A stretch of 64,000 bases of DNA, from NCBI GenBank assembly GCA_029781135.1, contig JAKOXH010000043.1, positions 229,915 through 293,914 on the forward strand, read 5' to 3'. Of the stretch, positions 8,010 through 18,100 are shown in pieces (position 1 is the first letter of the stretch; every line of letters begins with the position of its first letter). The notes beneath the pieces are model-generated. The model searched no databases. It saw only the letters and a list, made by a program, of their open reading frames with translations, and was not told the DNA's origin. The stretch comes from Planctomycetota bacterium. GTDB lineage: Bacteria > Planctomycetota > Planctomycetia > Pirellulales > Lacipirellulaceae. The translations under genes and the position numbers were made by a program.

Positions 8010-8372
8010 GTGAATACTGCCCCCAGCGTGTTGATCGTTGACGCCTCACGAGAAAGCCGCGAAGTGCTGCGAGTGTTGCTCGAGCGACGCGGCGCCACGA
8101 CGCTGGAAGCCGAGCGCCCCGAGGACGCGATCCGGATCACGCGGGAACATCACCCCGACCTGATCGTCTTCGATGCTGAAAGCGACCAGACGGCCAGCGG
8201 TGAACCGACGGACCATTTGCGAGAATTTGCGGTCGATAGCGACACGCCAATCGTCATACTCGGCAAAGTCCGGCACTTTTGCAGCCCCTCGGCAGCGGAG
8301 GAGATCGTCGCCAAGCCCTACCACTATGGGCCGCTCATCCGTAAAATCAATAGTCTGCTGGCCGCCGCGTGA
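8010..8372 (+). CDS. Stand-alone response-regulator receiver-like protein
   Basis: A 120-residue receiver domain with no output domain. Phospho-acceptor candidate Asp55 (LIVFDAES) and Lys102 (VAKPYH) are present, but the usual N-terminal acidic pair is reduced to Asp11 (IVDAS) and the switch Thr/Ser is Gly85, so phosphorylation chemistry may be altered. The GTG at 8010 is preferred to an upstream ATG because GGAG lies 8 bases before it and the domain begins at once. It precedes the histidine kinase gene by 154 bases and probably works with it. Confidence 0.85.
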   Translation: MNTAPSVLIVDASRESREVLRVLLERRGATTLEAERPEDAIRITREHHPDLIVFDAESDQTASGEPTDHLREFAVDSDTPIVILGKVRHFCSPSAAEEIVAKPYHYGPLIRKINSLLAAA

Positions 8373-8526
8373 TGGCGGCCGGTCACGCTCTTCAGGATTG
8401 GGTATTCGCGCTCTGCTGTGCCAAGGGGACTCGACTTCGCCTCGCGGCGAAACCGCGAGTTGGGGTGAAGCTCCTGTCGGCGAAGCGGAACGGACTACCC
8501 GGTATGGGCCATCCGAGGATTTTGCC

Positions 8527-10317
8527 GTGCCGTCGTTGTTTGTCATCAAGGGCCGCGATCAGGGCACTCGCATTCGGCTCGACGGCGCTACCGTGACGCT
8601 AGGCCGGGGCGTGTCGAACGCCATCCAGCTTCACGACACGGAGATTTCGCGCGAACATGCAGAATTCCGGCGGCGCGGCGAAGCATTTGTCATCCGGGAT
8701 CTAGGTAGTTCCAACGGCACCTTCGTCAACGGCGAGGCCGTTACAGAGTATGAACTCAAGAGCGGCGACCAGTTGCAGTTGGGTCGCACGGTGCTACTCT
8801 ACACGGGCGTGACGGAAGGACGTGTCGAAGATCTGGCCGACAAAATCAGTATCGTTTCGCGGCAGGAGGACGGGGATGCCTCGCGCATCGTTCACGCGAT
8901 GCCGCAAGCGGAAGGCAGCGAAATCCTGTCGCCTCCCGAAAACGAAACATCGTCGCCGTGGCTGGCGCGGGCGCGCAGCAACTTGCAGATCATGTATCGC
9001 ACGGCGCTCGCGGTCAGCCACACGCTCGATATCGATCAACTGCTCGCGCGCATCATGGAGATGATTTTCGAGTGGGTCGATGCCGACCGCGGCTGCATCA
9101 TGCTCAAAGAAGTTGAGACGGGCCAACTCGTACCCAAGGTGCGGCGGCATCGCAATGGTTTGCACTCCGAAGAACGAATCACAATCAGCCAAACGATTCT
9201 GGATTATGTCGTCGACCGCAATGAAGGCGTGCTCACCAGCAATGCGCGCGACGATGATCGTTGGGACGCCGCCAAAAGCATTTTGCGGATGGGCGTGCGC
9301 GAGGCGATCTGCGTGCCCATGCAGGGCCGCTACGACGTGGTCGGCGTGATTTACATCGATACGCTCGTGACGCCGCAGCGGATGTTGCAGCAAGGCTCGC
9401 CGAACAAATTTACCCAAGAGCATCTCAAGCTGATGATCGCGATTGCCCATCAGGCGGCGCTCGCGGTGGAAGACACCACGTATTACAAGCAAATGGTGCA
9501 AGCGGAACGGCTGGCCGCCGTGGGTCAAACGATCGCTTCGTTGTCGCACCACATCAAGAACATTTTGCAGGGCGTACGCGGCGGCAGCTACCTTATCGAA
9601 ATGGGCATGAAGGATCACGCCAAGGCGCTGGCCAGCGGCGAAGTAAGCGCCGAAGCGGCGGAGAAAGCGGTGGGCATCATGCGCAAGGGGTGGGGTATCG
9701 TCGAAAAGAACCAGGAGCGCATCTCCACACTTGTGCTGGATATGCTCACGTTCAGCAAGGAGCGCGAACCGGTGCCGGAACCGGCCAATTTGAACGAGCT
9801 GGTTTGCGATATTGTGGAACTGATGAAAGCGCGTGCCGCGGAAGAGCACGTTGAACTCGTGTGGCTGCCGGCCCCCTCGATGCCTACATTGATGTTCGAC
9901 CCGGAAGCGATGCACCGCGCGGTGCTTAACGTGGTGACGAACGCCATCGACGCCTGTCACGATCGCGCGGACGGCCGAGTCGAGGTGACGACGCAATACA
10001 GCCAGGCAGAAATCATGGCGCGCGTTGCCGTGGTGGATAACGGCAGCGGCATTGAGGAAGAAGATTTAGAGAAGATTTTTGCCGTGTTCGTTTCGCGCAA
10101 GGGCGGTCGAGGAACCGGCTTGGGATTACCCGTCAGCCGAAAGATTCTGGAAGAGCACGGCGGTCGGATTCGCGTTGAGAGCAAGCCTAACGTAGGCAGC
10201 CGGTTTACGCTCGAGTTTCCTGCGCTGCTGCCGCAACCGATCCCGGCAACGGCAAAACACTTGGTCCCTGGCAGCACGGATATCGAGCCGGTATCGGCTG
10301 ATAGCTCGCATGGGTGA
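8527..10317 (+). CDS. FHA-GAF sensor histidine kinase
   Basis: Cytoplasmic histidine kinase of 596 residues from the GTG at 8527, which has GAGGA 7 bases upstream. Domains in order: FHA (about 5-95, with GRGVSN, SREH and GSSNGTFVNG for phosphothreonine binding), GAF (about 150-310), a phosphoacceptor helix (LSHHIKN, His341) and a HATPase domain with an N box (VVTNAIDACHD), G1 (DNGSGI) and G2 (GGRGTGLGL). No membrane segment. The FHA module suggests input from Ser/Thr kinases, which planctomycetes have in number. Partner is likely the receiver protein just upstream. Confidence 0.92.
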   Translation: MPSLFVIKGRDQGTRIRLDGATVTLGRGVSNAIQLHDTEISREHAEFRRRGEAFVIRDLGSSNGTFVNGEAVTEYELKSGDQLQLGRTVLLYTGVTEGRVEDLADKISIVSRQEDGDASRIVHAMPQAEGSEILSPPENETSSPWLARARSNLQIMYRTALAVSHTLDIDQLLARIMEMIFEWVDADRGCIMLKEVETGQLVPKVRRHRNGLHSEERITISQTILDYVVDRNEGVLTSNARDDDRWDAAKSILRMGVREAICVPMQGRYDVVGVIYIDTLVTPQRMLQQGSPNKFTQEHLKLMIAIAHQAALAVEDTTYYKQMVQAERLAAVGQTIASLSHHIKNILQGVRGGSYLIEMGMKDHAKALASGEVSAEAAEKAVGIMRKGWGIVEKNQERISTLVLDMLTFSKEREPVPEPANLNELVCDIVELMKARAAEEHVELVWLPAPSMPTLMFDPEAMHRAVLNVVTNAIDACHDRADGRVEVTTQYSQAEIMARVAVVDNGSGIEEEDLEKIFAVFVSRKGGRGTGLGLPVSRKILEEHGGRIRVESKPNVGSRFTLEFPALLPQPIPATAKHLVPGSTDIEPVSADSSHG

Positions 10318-10319
10318 GT

Positions 10320-10361
10320 GAGCAGCGGGGAGCTTGGAGCGGAGAGCCTGGAGCGGGGAGC
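10320..10361 (+). repeat. 7-bp tandem array, NNGGAGC units
   Basis: Six consecutive 7-bp units directly after the kinase stop codon: GAGCAGC, GGGGAGC, TTGGAGC, GGAGAGC, CTGGAGC, GGGGAGC. The unit family is the same, in reverse complement, as the array at 49836-49884. Confidence 0.8.
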
Positions 10362-10419
10362 AAGGCGATTGCGGCCAGTCGCGAGACTCCTTTTTTGAAC
10401 GAACTGTTTGTGCGGCGGC

Positions 10420-11286
10420 ATGACGACATTTATTAACGCTGACGCGCTTCGAGCTTCGACGTTCGTGCGAAGCGTTGAAGTTCATGAAGCGCTCGGCTCG
10501 ACGAATGATCGGGCGGCCGAACTGGCACGTGATTCTTCTGTCGAGTTGCCGGCGCTCGTGGTGGCACGGCATCAGACGGCGGGACGAGGCCGCGGCTCGA
10601 ACACGTGGCAGTCGGCTGAGGGTGCGCTGACGTTCAGCCTGCTCGTCGATCCTGCATCATTAGGAATTCCCGTCGCGAAATGGCCGCAACTATCGTTGGC
10701 AACGGCCGTCGCGGCGTGCGAAGTATTGGCGGAACACGTAGGGTGGGCACCGCCCACCACATCCGCTGAATCAACAAATTATGAGCAGCCGGTGGGCGAT
10801 GCCCACCCTACAGGCCCACTCACATCACGATTGGCGATCAAGTGGCCGAATGATGTGATGCTCGATGGCGCGAAAGTGGCCGGAATTTTGATTGAGTCGC
10901 CGGGAGGGGTTGCCCCGGCGAAGGATCGACTCATCATTGGTGTCGGAATCAACGTTAATAATTCGTGCGTCGACATGCCGCGCGAATCCGGACCAAATAG
11001 AATCGCGCTTTGCGATGTTTCACAACACAAACACGATCTTCAAAATATCCTTGTTGCAGTGATTCGCGCCATCGAGCTTCGACTTCAACAAGTCGGCAGC
11101 GATGAACCACAACTGGTACAATCGTGGCAGGAAAAGTGCTGGCTCACGGAAAAGAACCTTGAAGTCCAGTCTGGCAACAAGTCGGTCGCAGGAGTTTGTT
11201 TAGGAATCGACCGCGAAGGCGCGCTGCTTGTCAACAACGTGTTTGGCATTCACCGATTGTTTTCAGGGTCGGTGCGCGCGAAGTGA
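10420..11286 (+). CDS. birA: Biotin-[acetyl-CoA-carboxylase] ligase, with in-frame repeat insertion
   Basis: Attaches biotin to carboxylase carrier domains through biotinyl-AMP. The 288-residue protein has the biotin/ATP loop GRGRGS (55-60), the core KWPNDVML (141-148), KVAGILIES and a C-terminal SH3-like domain (CLGIDREGALLV). No N-terminal HTH is present, so it is not a repressor. Residues 107-131 are encoded by a palindromic repeat (10738-10812) inserted in frame between the VAACEVLAE helix and the KWPND strand, at a likely surface loop. The ATG at 10420 is used; the ribosome site is weak. It converges on the hydrolase gene with an 18-base gap. Confidence 0.93.
   Translation: MTTFINADALRASTFVRSVEVHEALGSTNDRAAELARDSSVELPALVVARHQTAGRGRGSNTWQSAEGALTFSLLVDPASLGIPVAKWPQLSLATAVAACEVLAEHVGWAPPTTSAESTNYEQPVGDAHPTGPLTSRLAIKWPNDVMLDGAKVAGILIESPGGVAPAKDRLIIGVGINVNNSCVDMPRESGPNRIALCDVSQHKHDLQNILVAVIRAIELRLQQVGSDEPQLVQSWQEKCWLTEKNLEVQSGNKSVAGVCLGIDREGALLVNNVFGIHRLFSGSVRAK
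10738..10812. repeat. Palindromic element (GTAGGGTGGGC family) inside birA
   Basis: A 75-bp stretch with terminal arms GTAGGGTGGGCACCGCCCAC (left, from 10738) and its near-complement (right, ending 10811; one mismatch over 21 bases). Each arm also contains its own GGTGGGC/GCCCACC dyad. It adds exactly 25 codons (residues 107-131, VGWAPPTT...PVGDAHPT). The same family occurs intergenically at 14950-15007, 49500-49563 and as a single arm at 54893-54913. Confidence 0.9.
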
Positions 11287-11304
11287 ATTGGCCAGTCGGC
11301 ATTC

Positions 11305-11955
11305 TCACGCCAGGTACCCGGCGGGCGCACCCACAAAAGGGTTCGTGTGTTTCTCTCGGCCGATGGTGGTCGCTGGGCCGTGGCCGGGCAGGACGATCGT
11401 GTCGTCGGGCAGCGTGAAGAGTTTGCGATGGATCGCGTCGACCAGGTCGTCGAAATTGCCGTCCGGAAAATCGGTTCGGCCGACACTACCGGCGAAGAGG
11501 ACATCGCCGCCGACAACTCGCCATGGCTGCACTTGTCGGCAGACCAGGACAATGTGCCCGATCGAGTGGCCGGGGATTTCCAAAACGTCGAGTTCGATGC
11601 CAGCCGCATTGAACTTCTCGCCTTCGTGTAGCACACGGTCGGCCGGCGGGCTGACGAGTGCGAGTCCAAAGGCGGCGGAGAGGTTGAGTTCCGGAGTCGT
11701 GAGTTTTGGTGCATCGCCTGCCCCAATCACCAGCGGGCACTGGGGCCAGCGACGCTTCATGGCACTGTTACCCGCGATGTGGTCGCTGTGGCCGTGGGTA
11801 CACACAATGGCCGCCGGAACCAACGATTGCTCGCTCAAGTAATCGAAGATGGCCTCGGGATCGAAGCCGGGGTCGAAGATGACACAGTCGTTTCGTCCTT
11901 GAAAATGGGCAATATAGGTATTCTCTTCAAAGGGGGCGGAAACAACTTGCCCCAT
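11305..11955 (-). CDS. Metallo-beta-lactamase-fold hydrolase (glyoxalase II-like)
   Basis: A 216-residue MBL-fold protein from the ATG at 11955; a GTG 7 codons upstream lacks a ribosome site. The zinc motif THGHSDH is at 53-59, with further ligand regions IPGHSIGH, GDVLFAGSVGRTD and PGHGPATTIGREK, matching glyoxalase-II-like thioester hydrolases. Substrate is unknown; hydroxyacylglutathione or a related thioester is the family default, but such short bacterial members often act on other compounds. It is convergent with birA. Confidence 0.92.
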   Translation of the reverse strand: MGQVVSAPFEENTYIAHFQGRNDCVIFDPGFDPEAIFDYLSEQSLVPAAIVCTHGHSDHIAGNSAMKRRWPQCPLVIGAGDAPKLTTPELNLSAAFGLALVSPPADRVLHEGEKFNAAGIELDVLEIPGHSIGHIVLVCRQVQPWRVVGGDVLFAGSVGRTDFPDGNFDDLVDAIHRKLFTLPDDTIVLPGHGPATTIGREKHTNPFVGAPAGYLA

Positions 11956-12258
11956 AACGAGTTCCGGCGACGTCACGGCAAATATCCCTTCCGTGAAATA
12001 GGCGGGTTGACTACTATAGCTCTACTATTTTGATGTTCGGTCGGGTAAGCAGGGCGCTTCCCCCCGCCGTTGGCTGGGAGACACCTGAAACCTCGGCCTC
12101 AGGCCAGATTGTAGCAGCTTGGAAGCTGTCGCGTAGCCGGCTGAGCGGCGACGCCAGATATTTGGTCGCCCCCAAACGGAATGACAAATTCCCGCCTGCA
12201 TGATTCCCACCCGCTAAGCGTTGAAGTATACGCTATTCGGAATCTGGAGACCCCGCGT
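11956..12258. other. Divergent intergenic region
   Basis: This 303-base gap separates the divergent hydrolase and DUF1571 genes and should hold both promoters. I see no convincing promoter pair, RNA gene or conserved repeat; there is a CTATAGCTCTACTATTTTGA A/T-rich stretch near 12014-12033 that could contain the leftward promoter. Confidence 0.4.
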
Positions 12259-13185
12259 ATGCCGTTTAGTTTCGTAAAATGCTGTGGCAAGGCGTGCCAA
12301 GTTGCTGCGATCGCAGTTGGCCTGTTTTTTGCGCCATTCGCCCTCGCGGAAGAGAAACTTTCCGACCCGATCTACCGCGTGGCGAATGATCAGCCGGTAG
12401 CGGCCGCGAGCGCATCGACTGCGAAGGTCCCCATAACGCCGGTTGTAAATGTCGCGCCGGCTCCGGTTTTCGACCTCACTCAAAAGCCGGGGGAGCATCC
12501 GCTGGCGCCGGTGTTGCGAGCGCTCAAGGTTTCCCAAGAGGAAATTGACCGCAACCTGCACGACTACTGCTGCAACTTCATCAAACAAGAGCGAATCGAC
12601 GGTGAACTTTGCGACCAACAACAAATCTTTCTGAAGGTTGCGCACCAGCCGTTTAGCGTCTACATGTCGTTCATCAAACCGTTTGCCGGACGTGAAGTAG
12701 TTTACGTCGACGGCCAAAACCAAGGTAACATGGTCGTCCTCGAGGCCGGCTTCAAGCGGATGTTGGGCAAGATGAATCTTGATCCCAATGGCACGCTTGC
12801 CATGAAAGGTCAGAAGCGGCCGATCACCGATGTCGGCATTCGAAACCTGACGACGAAGCTCACGAAAATGTGGGAGCAAGAGACGAAGTTTGCCGAGTGC
12901 GAAGTAACGTCGGACCCCAACATGAAGGCCGCGGGTCGCACAACGACCTTGATCAAGATCACGCACCCCTTGCCGCGGCAGGATTTCAAGTTTCATGTGG
13001 CGCGGCTGTTCCTCGATAACGAGCTGAAGATCCCGATTATCTTCGATGCGTACATGTGGCCGGAAAAAGCGGGCGACGAGCCACCGCTCGAAGAAAGCTA
13101 CCTGTACGCGAATCTCAAGATCAACAACGGGTACACGGCCCGCGAGTTCGATACCGTGAATAACCCGGAGATATTTAAGAAGTAG
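12259..13185 (+). CDS. DUF1571-family secreted protein
   Basis: A 308-residue exported protein: signal peptide (VAAIAVGLFFAPFALAEE, cleavage near residue 30), a variable linker, then the DUF1571 domain from about 95 (NLHDYCCNFIKQERIDGELCDQQQIFLKVAHQPFSVY...). The domain includes the GREVVYVDGQNQGNM segment typical of the family, likely a LolA-like beta sheet. GGAG lies 9 bases before the chosen ATG; in-frame starts further upstream lack a signal peptide. Function of the family is not established. The TAG stop is the end of the first 7-bp unit of a tandem array. Confidence 0.85.
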   Translation: MPFSFVKCCGKACQVAAIAVGLFFAPFALAEEKLSDPIYRVANDQPVAAASASTAKVPITPVVNVAPAPVFDLTQKPGEHPLAPVLRALKVSQEEIDRNLHDYCCNFIKQERIDGELCDQQQIFLKVAHQPFSVYMSFIKPFAGREVVYVDGQNQGNMVVLEAGFKRMLGKMNLDPNGTLAMKGQKRPITDVGIRNLTTKLTKMWEQETKFAECEVTSDPNMKAAGRTTTLIKITHPLPRQDFKFHVARLFLDNELKIPIIFDAYMWPEKAGDEPPLEESYLYANLKINNGYTAREFDTVNNPEIFKK

Positions 13186-13279
13186 GAAGTAGGTGTAAGG
13201 CATAAGGCATTCGGTGTAAGGTATAAGACAAATCCTCAACTTCGATTTGTCCCTTACACTTACGACATAAACCTTACAC
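13179..13279. repeat. Inverted pair of 7-bp arrays around a hairpin
   Basis: Seven units run from 13179 to 13227: GAAGTAG twice, GTGTAAG, GCATAAG, GCATTCG, GTGTAAG, GTATAAG; the first one contains the stop codon of the DUF1571 gene. On the right, complementary-sense units (CTTACAC at 13253 and 13273) mirror them. Between them, GACAAATC (13227-13234) pairs with GATTTGTC (13244-13251) and GTGTAAGG (13214-13221) with CCTTACAC (13252-13259). The hairpin lies between convergent genes and could end both transcripts. Confidence 0.75.
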
Positions 13280-13280
13280 C

Positions 13281-14690
13281 CTAATAAGCATTGCGTTGGG
13301 TGAAGACAACCAATAGCGTTCGCACGAGAATCTTGGCGTCCATCCAGAGCGACCATTCGCGGATGTACTGATGGTCGCAGGCGACGCGGCGTTCCATTTT
13401 GTCGAGCGTTTCGGTCTCACCGCGATAGCCGTTCACTTGGGCGAGCCCCGTGATACCCGGCTTCACTTTGTGACGGAGCATGTAGCCGTCGATGAGCGAG
13501 CGGTACTGTTCGTTATGGGCCGAGGCATGCGGCCGGGGTCCGACGAGCGACATGCTGCCTTCGATCACGTTGAAGAGTTGCGGCAGCTCGTCGAGCGACG
13601 TGCGACGCAGCAACCGGCCGATCTTGGTAATGCGGTCGTCATCGCGTTTAGCCTGGCGAACTTGGTCGCCGTTATCGCAACAGGTCATCGTGCGGAACTT
13701 CCACACCTGAATCTCGCGGCCATCCAGGCCGTAACGACGCTGACGGAAGAACACGGGCCCCTTTGAACTCAGCTTGATTACTGCCGAGATGATCAGCATG
13801 GGAAGCGATGCTACCGCCAACAGCAGCGAACCGAAGACCAGATCGGCGGTGCGTTTGACGAGGCCATCGACACCGCACAAGGGATTCTCGAACACGCTCA
13901 CTGCCGGCAGGCCGTTGATGTTCGTCCAGCGGGCGTGGAGCAATTGGAAGACGAAGAAATCGGGCACGATGTAGACGCTGGCGGTCGTGTCGCCCAGCTT
14001 GGCCAGCACGCTGCGAATCCGTTCTTCGGCCCGCATGGGGAACGTGATATAGATGATATCGATATCGCCGCGGCGAGCCCGGGCAACGAGCTCATCGAGA
14101 TCGCCGATGCGGCGGCCCACGTCGGCCGGCAGTTCGGCGGTCCGCTCTTCTGGGCGATCGTCGTAAAAACCGGTGAGTCGCAAGCCGATCTCAGGCGCTC
14201 GTTCCACGTTGCGGGCCAACTGAACGCCCAGTTCATTCACGCCGCACACGGCGAAGCGGCGGAGGTTGAAACCGCGAACGCGAAGTTGCTGCTGAGTTTT
14301 GCGAAGGAGCACGCGAGCCGCCACCATCGCAATCGGCGCGGTGATGATCCAGATCAATTTCGATTCGTAGGAGAATACCGCATTATGTTGAGTCAGCAGA
14401 CCGATGCCGAGCAGCACCGGCACGGTGTAGCACCAGGTGAGGAGCACGCAGGCCACTTCGCGTCGCAGTCGCGTGCCACGCCAACTGCGGTACAGGCCGC
14501 TGAATTCGGCTATCGAGTGGTAGAGAAGAACGGTGGCGGTCGCGATGGTTAGGAACGCGGTGAGACCCGTTTCATCGGTGTGCGACAAGGCAAACCGGGT
14601 AACGAGGCAGATAACCGCGGCATCCGCCAACCTGTGCAGGCTGTAAAACAGCGATTCGTGGAACGAAATTCCGCGCGAAACTGATGACAT
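13281..14690 (-). CDS. Exopolysaccharide polyprenyl-phosphate sugar-1-phosphate transferase
   Basis: Membrane enzyme that starts exopolysaccharide repeat-unit synthesis by moving a hexose-1-phosphate to undecaprenyl phosphate. The 469-residue protein (ATG at 14690) has about four N-terminal membrane helices, a CoA-binding-like Rossmann domain (RRFAVCGVNELG...), another helix near 305-325 and the bacterial sugar transferase domain with KFRTM, DDDRITKIGRLLRRTSLDELPQL, SLVGPRP and KPGITGLAQVNGYRGET. This is the WbaP/WcaJ/CpsE architecture. No other glycosyltransferase genes are adjacent, so the polysaccharide cluster is elsewhere or this is a stand-alone initiator. Confidence 0.93.
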   Translation of the reverse strand: MSSVSRGISFHESLFYSLHRLADAAVICLVTRFALSHTDETGLTAFLTIATATVLLYHSIAEFSGLYRSWRGTRLRREVACVLLTWCYTVPVLLGIGLLTQHNAVFSYESKLIWIITAPIAMVAARVLLRKTQQQLRVRGFNLRRFAVCGVNELGVQLARNVERAPEIGLRLTGFYDDRPEERTAELPADVGRRIGDLDELVARARRGDIDIIYITFPMRAEERIRSVLAKLGDTTASVYIVPDFFVFQLLHARWTNINGLPAVSVFENPLCGVDGLVKRTADLVFGSLLLAVASLPMLIISAVIKLSSKGPVFFRQRRYGLDGREIQVWKFRTMTCCDNGDQVRQAKRDDDRITKIGRLLRRTSLDELPQLFNVIEGSMSLVGPRPHASAHNEQYRSLIDGYMLRHKVKPGITGLAQVNGYRGETETLDKMERRVACDHQYIREWSLWMDAKILVRTLLVVFTQRNAY

Positions 14691-15139
14691 GGGCGATTGT
14701 CGTCGTGGCGAATGGGGATTAATCGGCCAGCTTAGGAGCAGCCGGTGTGCCAAGCCGGTAGCCCGGGAGTAAGCGGCCGCCAAACCGGCCTATTTCCGCT
14801 CATTTTTGTTTTTTTGCGAAGGGCCGATCGCGCCGAAGCGGCGGCCGGATGTGGCTTTTTTGCATCACGCGTTGTGGCAATCCTGCACGACTGACTCCCG
14901 GGGGGAACTAGCGACGGTCGTCGCGCGTCTAAGCCAACATGTGGTAGGCGTAGGGTGGGCACCGCCCACCACTTCTAAGCAGTATTGGTGGGCGATGCCC
15001 ACCCTACCTCGCTGGAACAAGCGGCCTGAAACCGCCTGAGCTAGTGTGGACCGCGGGCGGGTGGAATGCGTACAACTAGGGGCACTGGAACACGCGTTTC
15101 TCTGAGGATTTGGCAACCAGACATTACGGAACCGAAGCA
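14691..15139. other. Divergent intergenic region with repeats
   Basis: The 449-base gap between the divergent transferase and alpha-2-macroglobulin genes contains one palindromic element (14950-15007). Around 14750-14790 GCCAAGCCGG and GCCAAACCGG occur close together. No gene or RNA is seen. Confidence 0.5.
14950..15007. repeat. Palindromic element, GTAGGGTGGGC family
   Basis: A 58-bp copy with the same terminal arms as the element in birA (GTAGGGTGGGCACCGCCCAC on the left, mirrored on the right) and a short A/T-rich centre. It lies 132 bases upstream of the alpha-2-macroglobulin start codon. Confidence 0.88.
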
Positions 15140-18100
15140 ATGTGGCGGATGACTTTATTGAGCCTGGGCGTAATGGGAGCGATGGCCATGACACTGAGCC
15201 AGATAAGTGCCGGGGCGGAACGCAATCAGCCGTCGCTGGATAAGCTGCTCAAACTGCAAGCCGACGGCAACCACAAAGACGCCTATGAGGGCTTGAGCGA
15301 ATTCGTGCTAGGTAAAGATCAGGACGCTTCTGCTGCCGATGTGGCACGCGCGTTCAATGCTGCCATCGATTGCCTGCAGCAATTGAATCGCACGAGTGAG
15401 ATCGACGCGTTCCGCGAAAAGGCGGTCGCCGCTCATAAGAGCCATTGGCAGGTGCTGGCGGCTGTTGCTCAGTCATACCTTAATGTTAACCACCAAGGGT
15501 TCATGATCGGCGGCGAGTTTCGACGCGGCGATCATCGCGGCGGCGGCAAGGTGATGCATGCGACGGAACGCGACCGAGTGCAAGCGACTCGGTTGTTTCG
15601 GGAAGCGATGAAATCGGCAGCGACTCAATCCGACAAGAGCGAACCGGCGCAGATGCTCCGCCAGTTTGCGGCGGCACTTTCGGCTGAGCAGGCGTGGCGG
15701 CTGCAGTTGCTCACTGACCTGGATAAGCTCCCCGATTACGAGGAAGGCTGGGGCTACGGCGGCCAGCCGCAGGGCGCGCCGGTTAATGAGAATGGTAACC
15801 CTGTTTTTTATGCGTCACCAACTAGCTGGGACGCGGCCAAGAACGACGGCGAGCGGTGGCGTTGGGTTTTGGAAACGATGGTCGAGTGGCAGCCATCGCT
15901 GCGCAACGAAGAGCGAATGATGCGCGCGCAGTTCTTGGAATCGCAATTCGGCGTGCAGACGCTCGCCCAGTTTGGCATCTTCCTGCCGCAGCCGGTCGTA
16001 AAGGCAAGTGCATCGGCCGACGGCAAAGAAAAGCCGGCAGAAACCACGGGCATTTGGGCGCTCGATACGCTAGGAGAAGACGAGACGATTGCGCGCCTGG
16101 CCACCGGCGTCAAGCGTTTCAAACTGCCCGATGACCAGAACTTTATCAAACTCTTGCAGCAGGTGGCCGAGGATAAGGGTAAGTCGTCCGCCCACCGCGA
16201 TGTTGAAGCATTATCGAACCTGGGGCAAATTTTCGAGAACCGAAGGCAATATCCGCGGGCGGCGGAATACTGGCAGCAGGCGGTGGAACGCACGTCGGGC
16301 GATGAGCGGGAAAATTACCAGCGGCGGCTCAAGCAAATCGTCGGCAACTGGGGCCAGTTCGAAACGGTGATGAGTCAGCCGGCCGGTCGCGGGGCCACGG
16401 TCGAGCTTCGCTTCCGCAATGCGAAGCACGTCGATTTCGTCGCCCGCGAAATTAAGATCGCCCAGTTGCTCTCGGACGTGAAGGCCTATCTCAAATCGAA
16501 GCCGAAACAGCTGAACTGGGAGCAGATGAACATCGGCGACATCGGCTTTATGCTCGTGCAAGAGAACGGGAAGAAGTATGTCGGTGCCGAAGTCGCCAAT
16601 TGGAAGCTTGACCTGGAGCCGAGCGATAAACATTTCGACAAGCGGATTACTGTCACAACGCCGCTGCAGAAAGCCGGTGCGTATTTAGTGACGGCCAAAC
16701 TCGCCGACGGGAACACGTCGCAAATTATTCTTTGGCTTGCTGATACGGCGATTGCCCGCAAGCCGCTGGAGGGCAAATCGCTGTATTACGTGGCCGATGC
16801 CGTGACCGGCTCGCCGATTGCCAAGGCGAACGTCGAGTTTTTCGCGTTCCGCCAACGCCACATTGACGCTAACAACTTCCAGGTCGACACGAAGAACTTT
16901 GCCGAAGCAACGGACGAGAATGGCCAGGTGGTGCTGCCCGTGGTCGATGATGAAAAGGAAGGTCGAGCGCGGGAGTATCAATGGCTGGCCACGGCCACTA
17001 CTGCGACCGGTCGATTGGCTTATCTCGGTTTTCACAACGTGTGGGCAGGGCCCTACCGCGAAGCGGAATACAACGCCGTCAAGGCGTTTGCGATTACCGA
17101 TCGCCCCGTTTATCGGCCGGGGCAGCCGGTGCAATTCAAGTTTTGGGTTGCGCAAGCCCAGTACGATGCGGAGGACAAGTCGCCGTTCGCGCACCAGGCG
17201 TTTGCGGTGGAAATCCGCAATCCGAAGGGTGAAAAGGTTTATAGCGAGACGCTCACGTCGGATGAATACGGCGGCATCGCTGGGAAATTCGAGCTGCCGA
17301 ACGACGCCACGCTGGGCCAATACGGCATCACGCTCGTCAATCGCGGCGGCGGCTCGTTCCGCGTCGAAGAGTACAAGAAGCCGGAGTTCGAAGTGACGGT
17401 CGACGCACCGGCAGACCCCGTCATGCTGGGCGAGAAGGTGACAGCGACGATCCGCGCCAAGTACTACTTTGGTTCACCGGTGACGAACGCCACGGTGAAG
17501 TACAAGGTGCTTCGGAGTGAGCACACGACGCGGTGGTACCCGCCCTGCCCTTGGGATTGGCTCTACGGCCCCGGCTATTGCTGGCTAGGCTACGACTACA
17601 CGTGGTACCCCGGCTGGCGAGATTGGGGCTGCATTCGGCCGCTGCCGCCGTGGATTTGGCGGGGCCGTTCGCAGCCGGAGGTCGTCGCCGAGCGGACCGT
17701 GCCGATCGGTGCTGACGGTACGGTGAAGGTCGAGATCGATACCACACTCGCCAAGGAATTGCATTCCGACGAGGACCATCGCTACGAAATTGAGGCCGAG
17801 GTCGTCGATCAATCGCGGCGGACGATCGTTGGTAATGGCCAAGTGCTGGTCGCCCGCAAGCCGTTTGAGGTCTATGCGTGGGTGGATCGTGGCTACTATC
17901 GCGTGGGCGACAACGTCACCGCCCGCGTCACGGCACGGCGGCTCGATGGCAAACCGGTGGAAGGCGCCGGGAAACTGCGGCTGCTGAAGATCACGTATGG
18001 TGATGCACCGGAACGAACGCCGACTGAAACCGAGGTCCGTTCGTGGAGCCTGGCCACGAATGCCGAGGGCAAAGCTGAGATTCAATTGAAGGCCTCGGAA

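Noticed and set aside
8794..9996. 400-codon minus-strand frame
   Set aside because: Antisense shadow of the histidine kinase; no domain recognisable.
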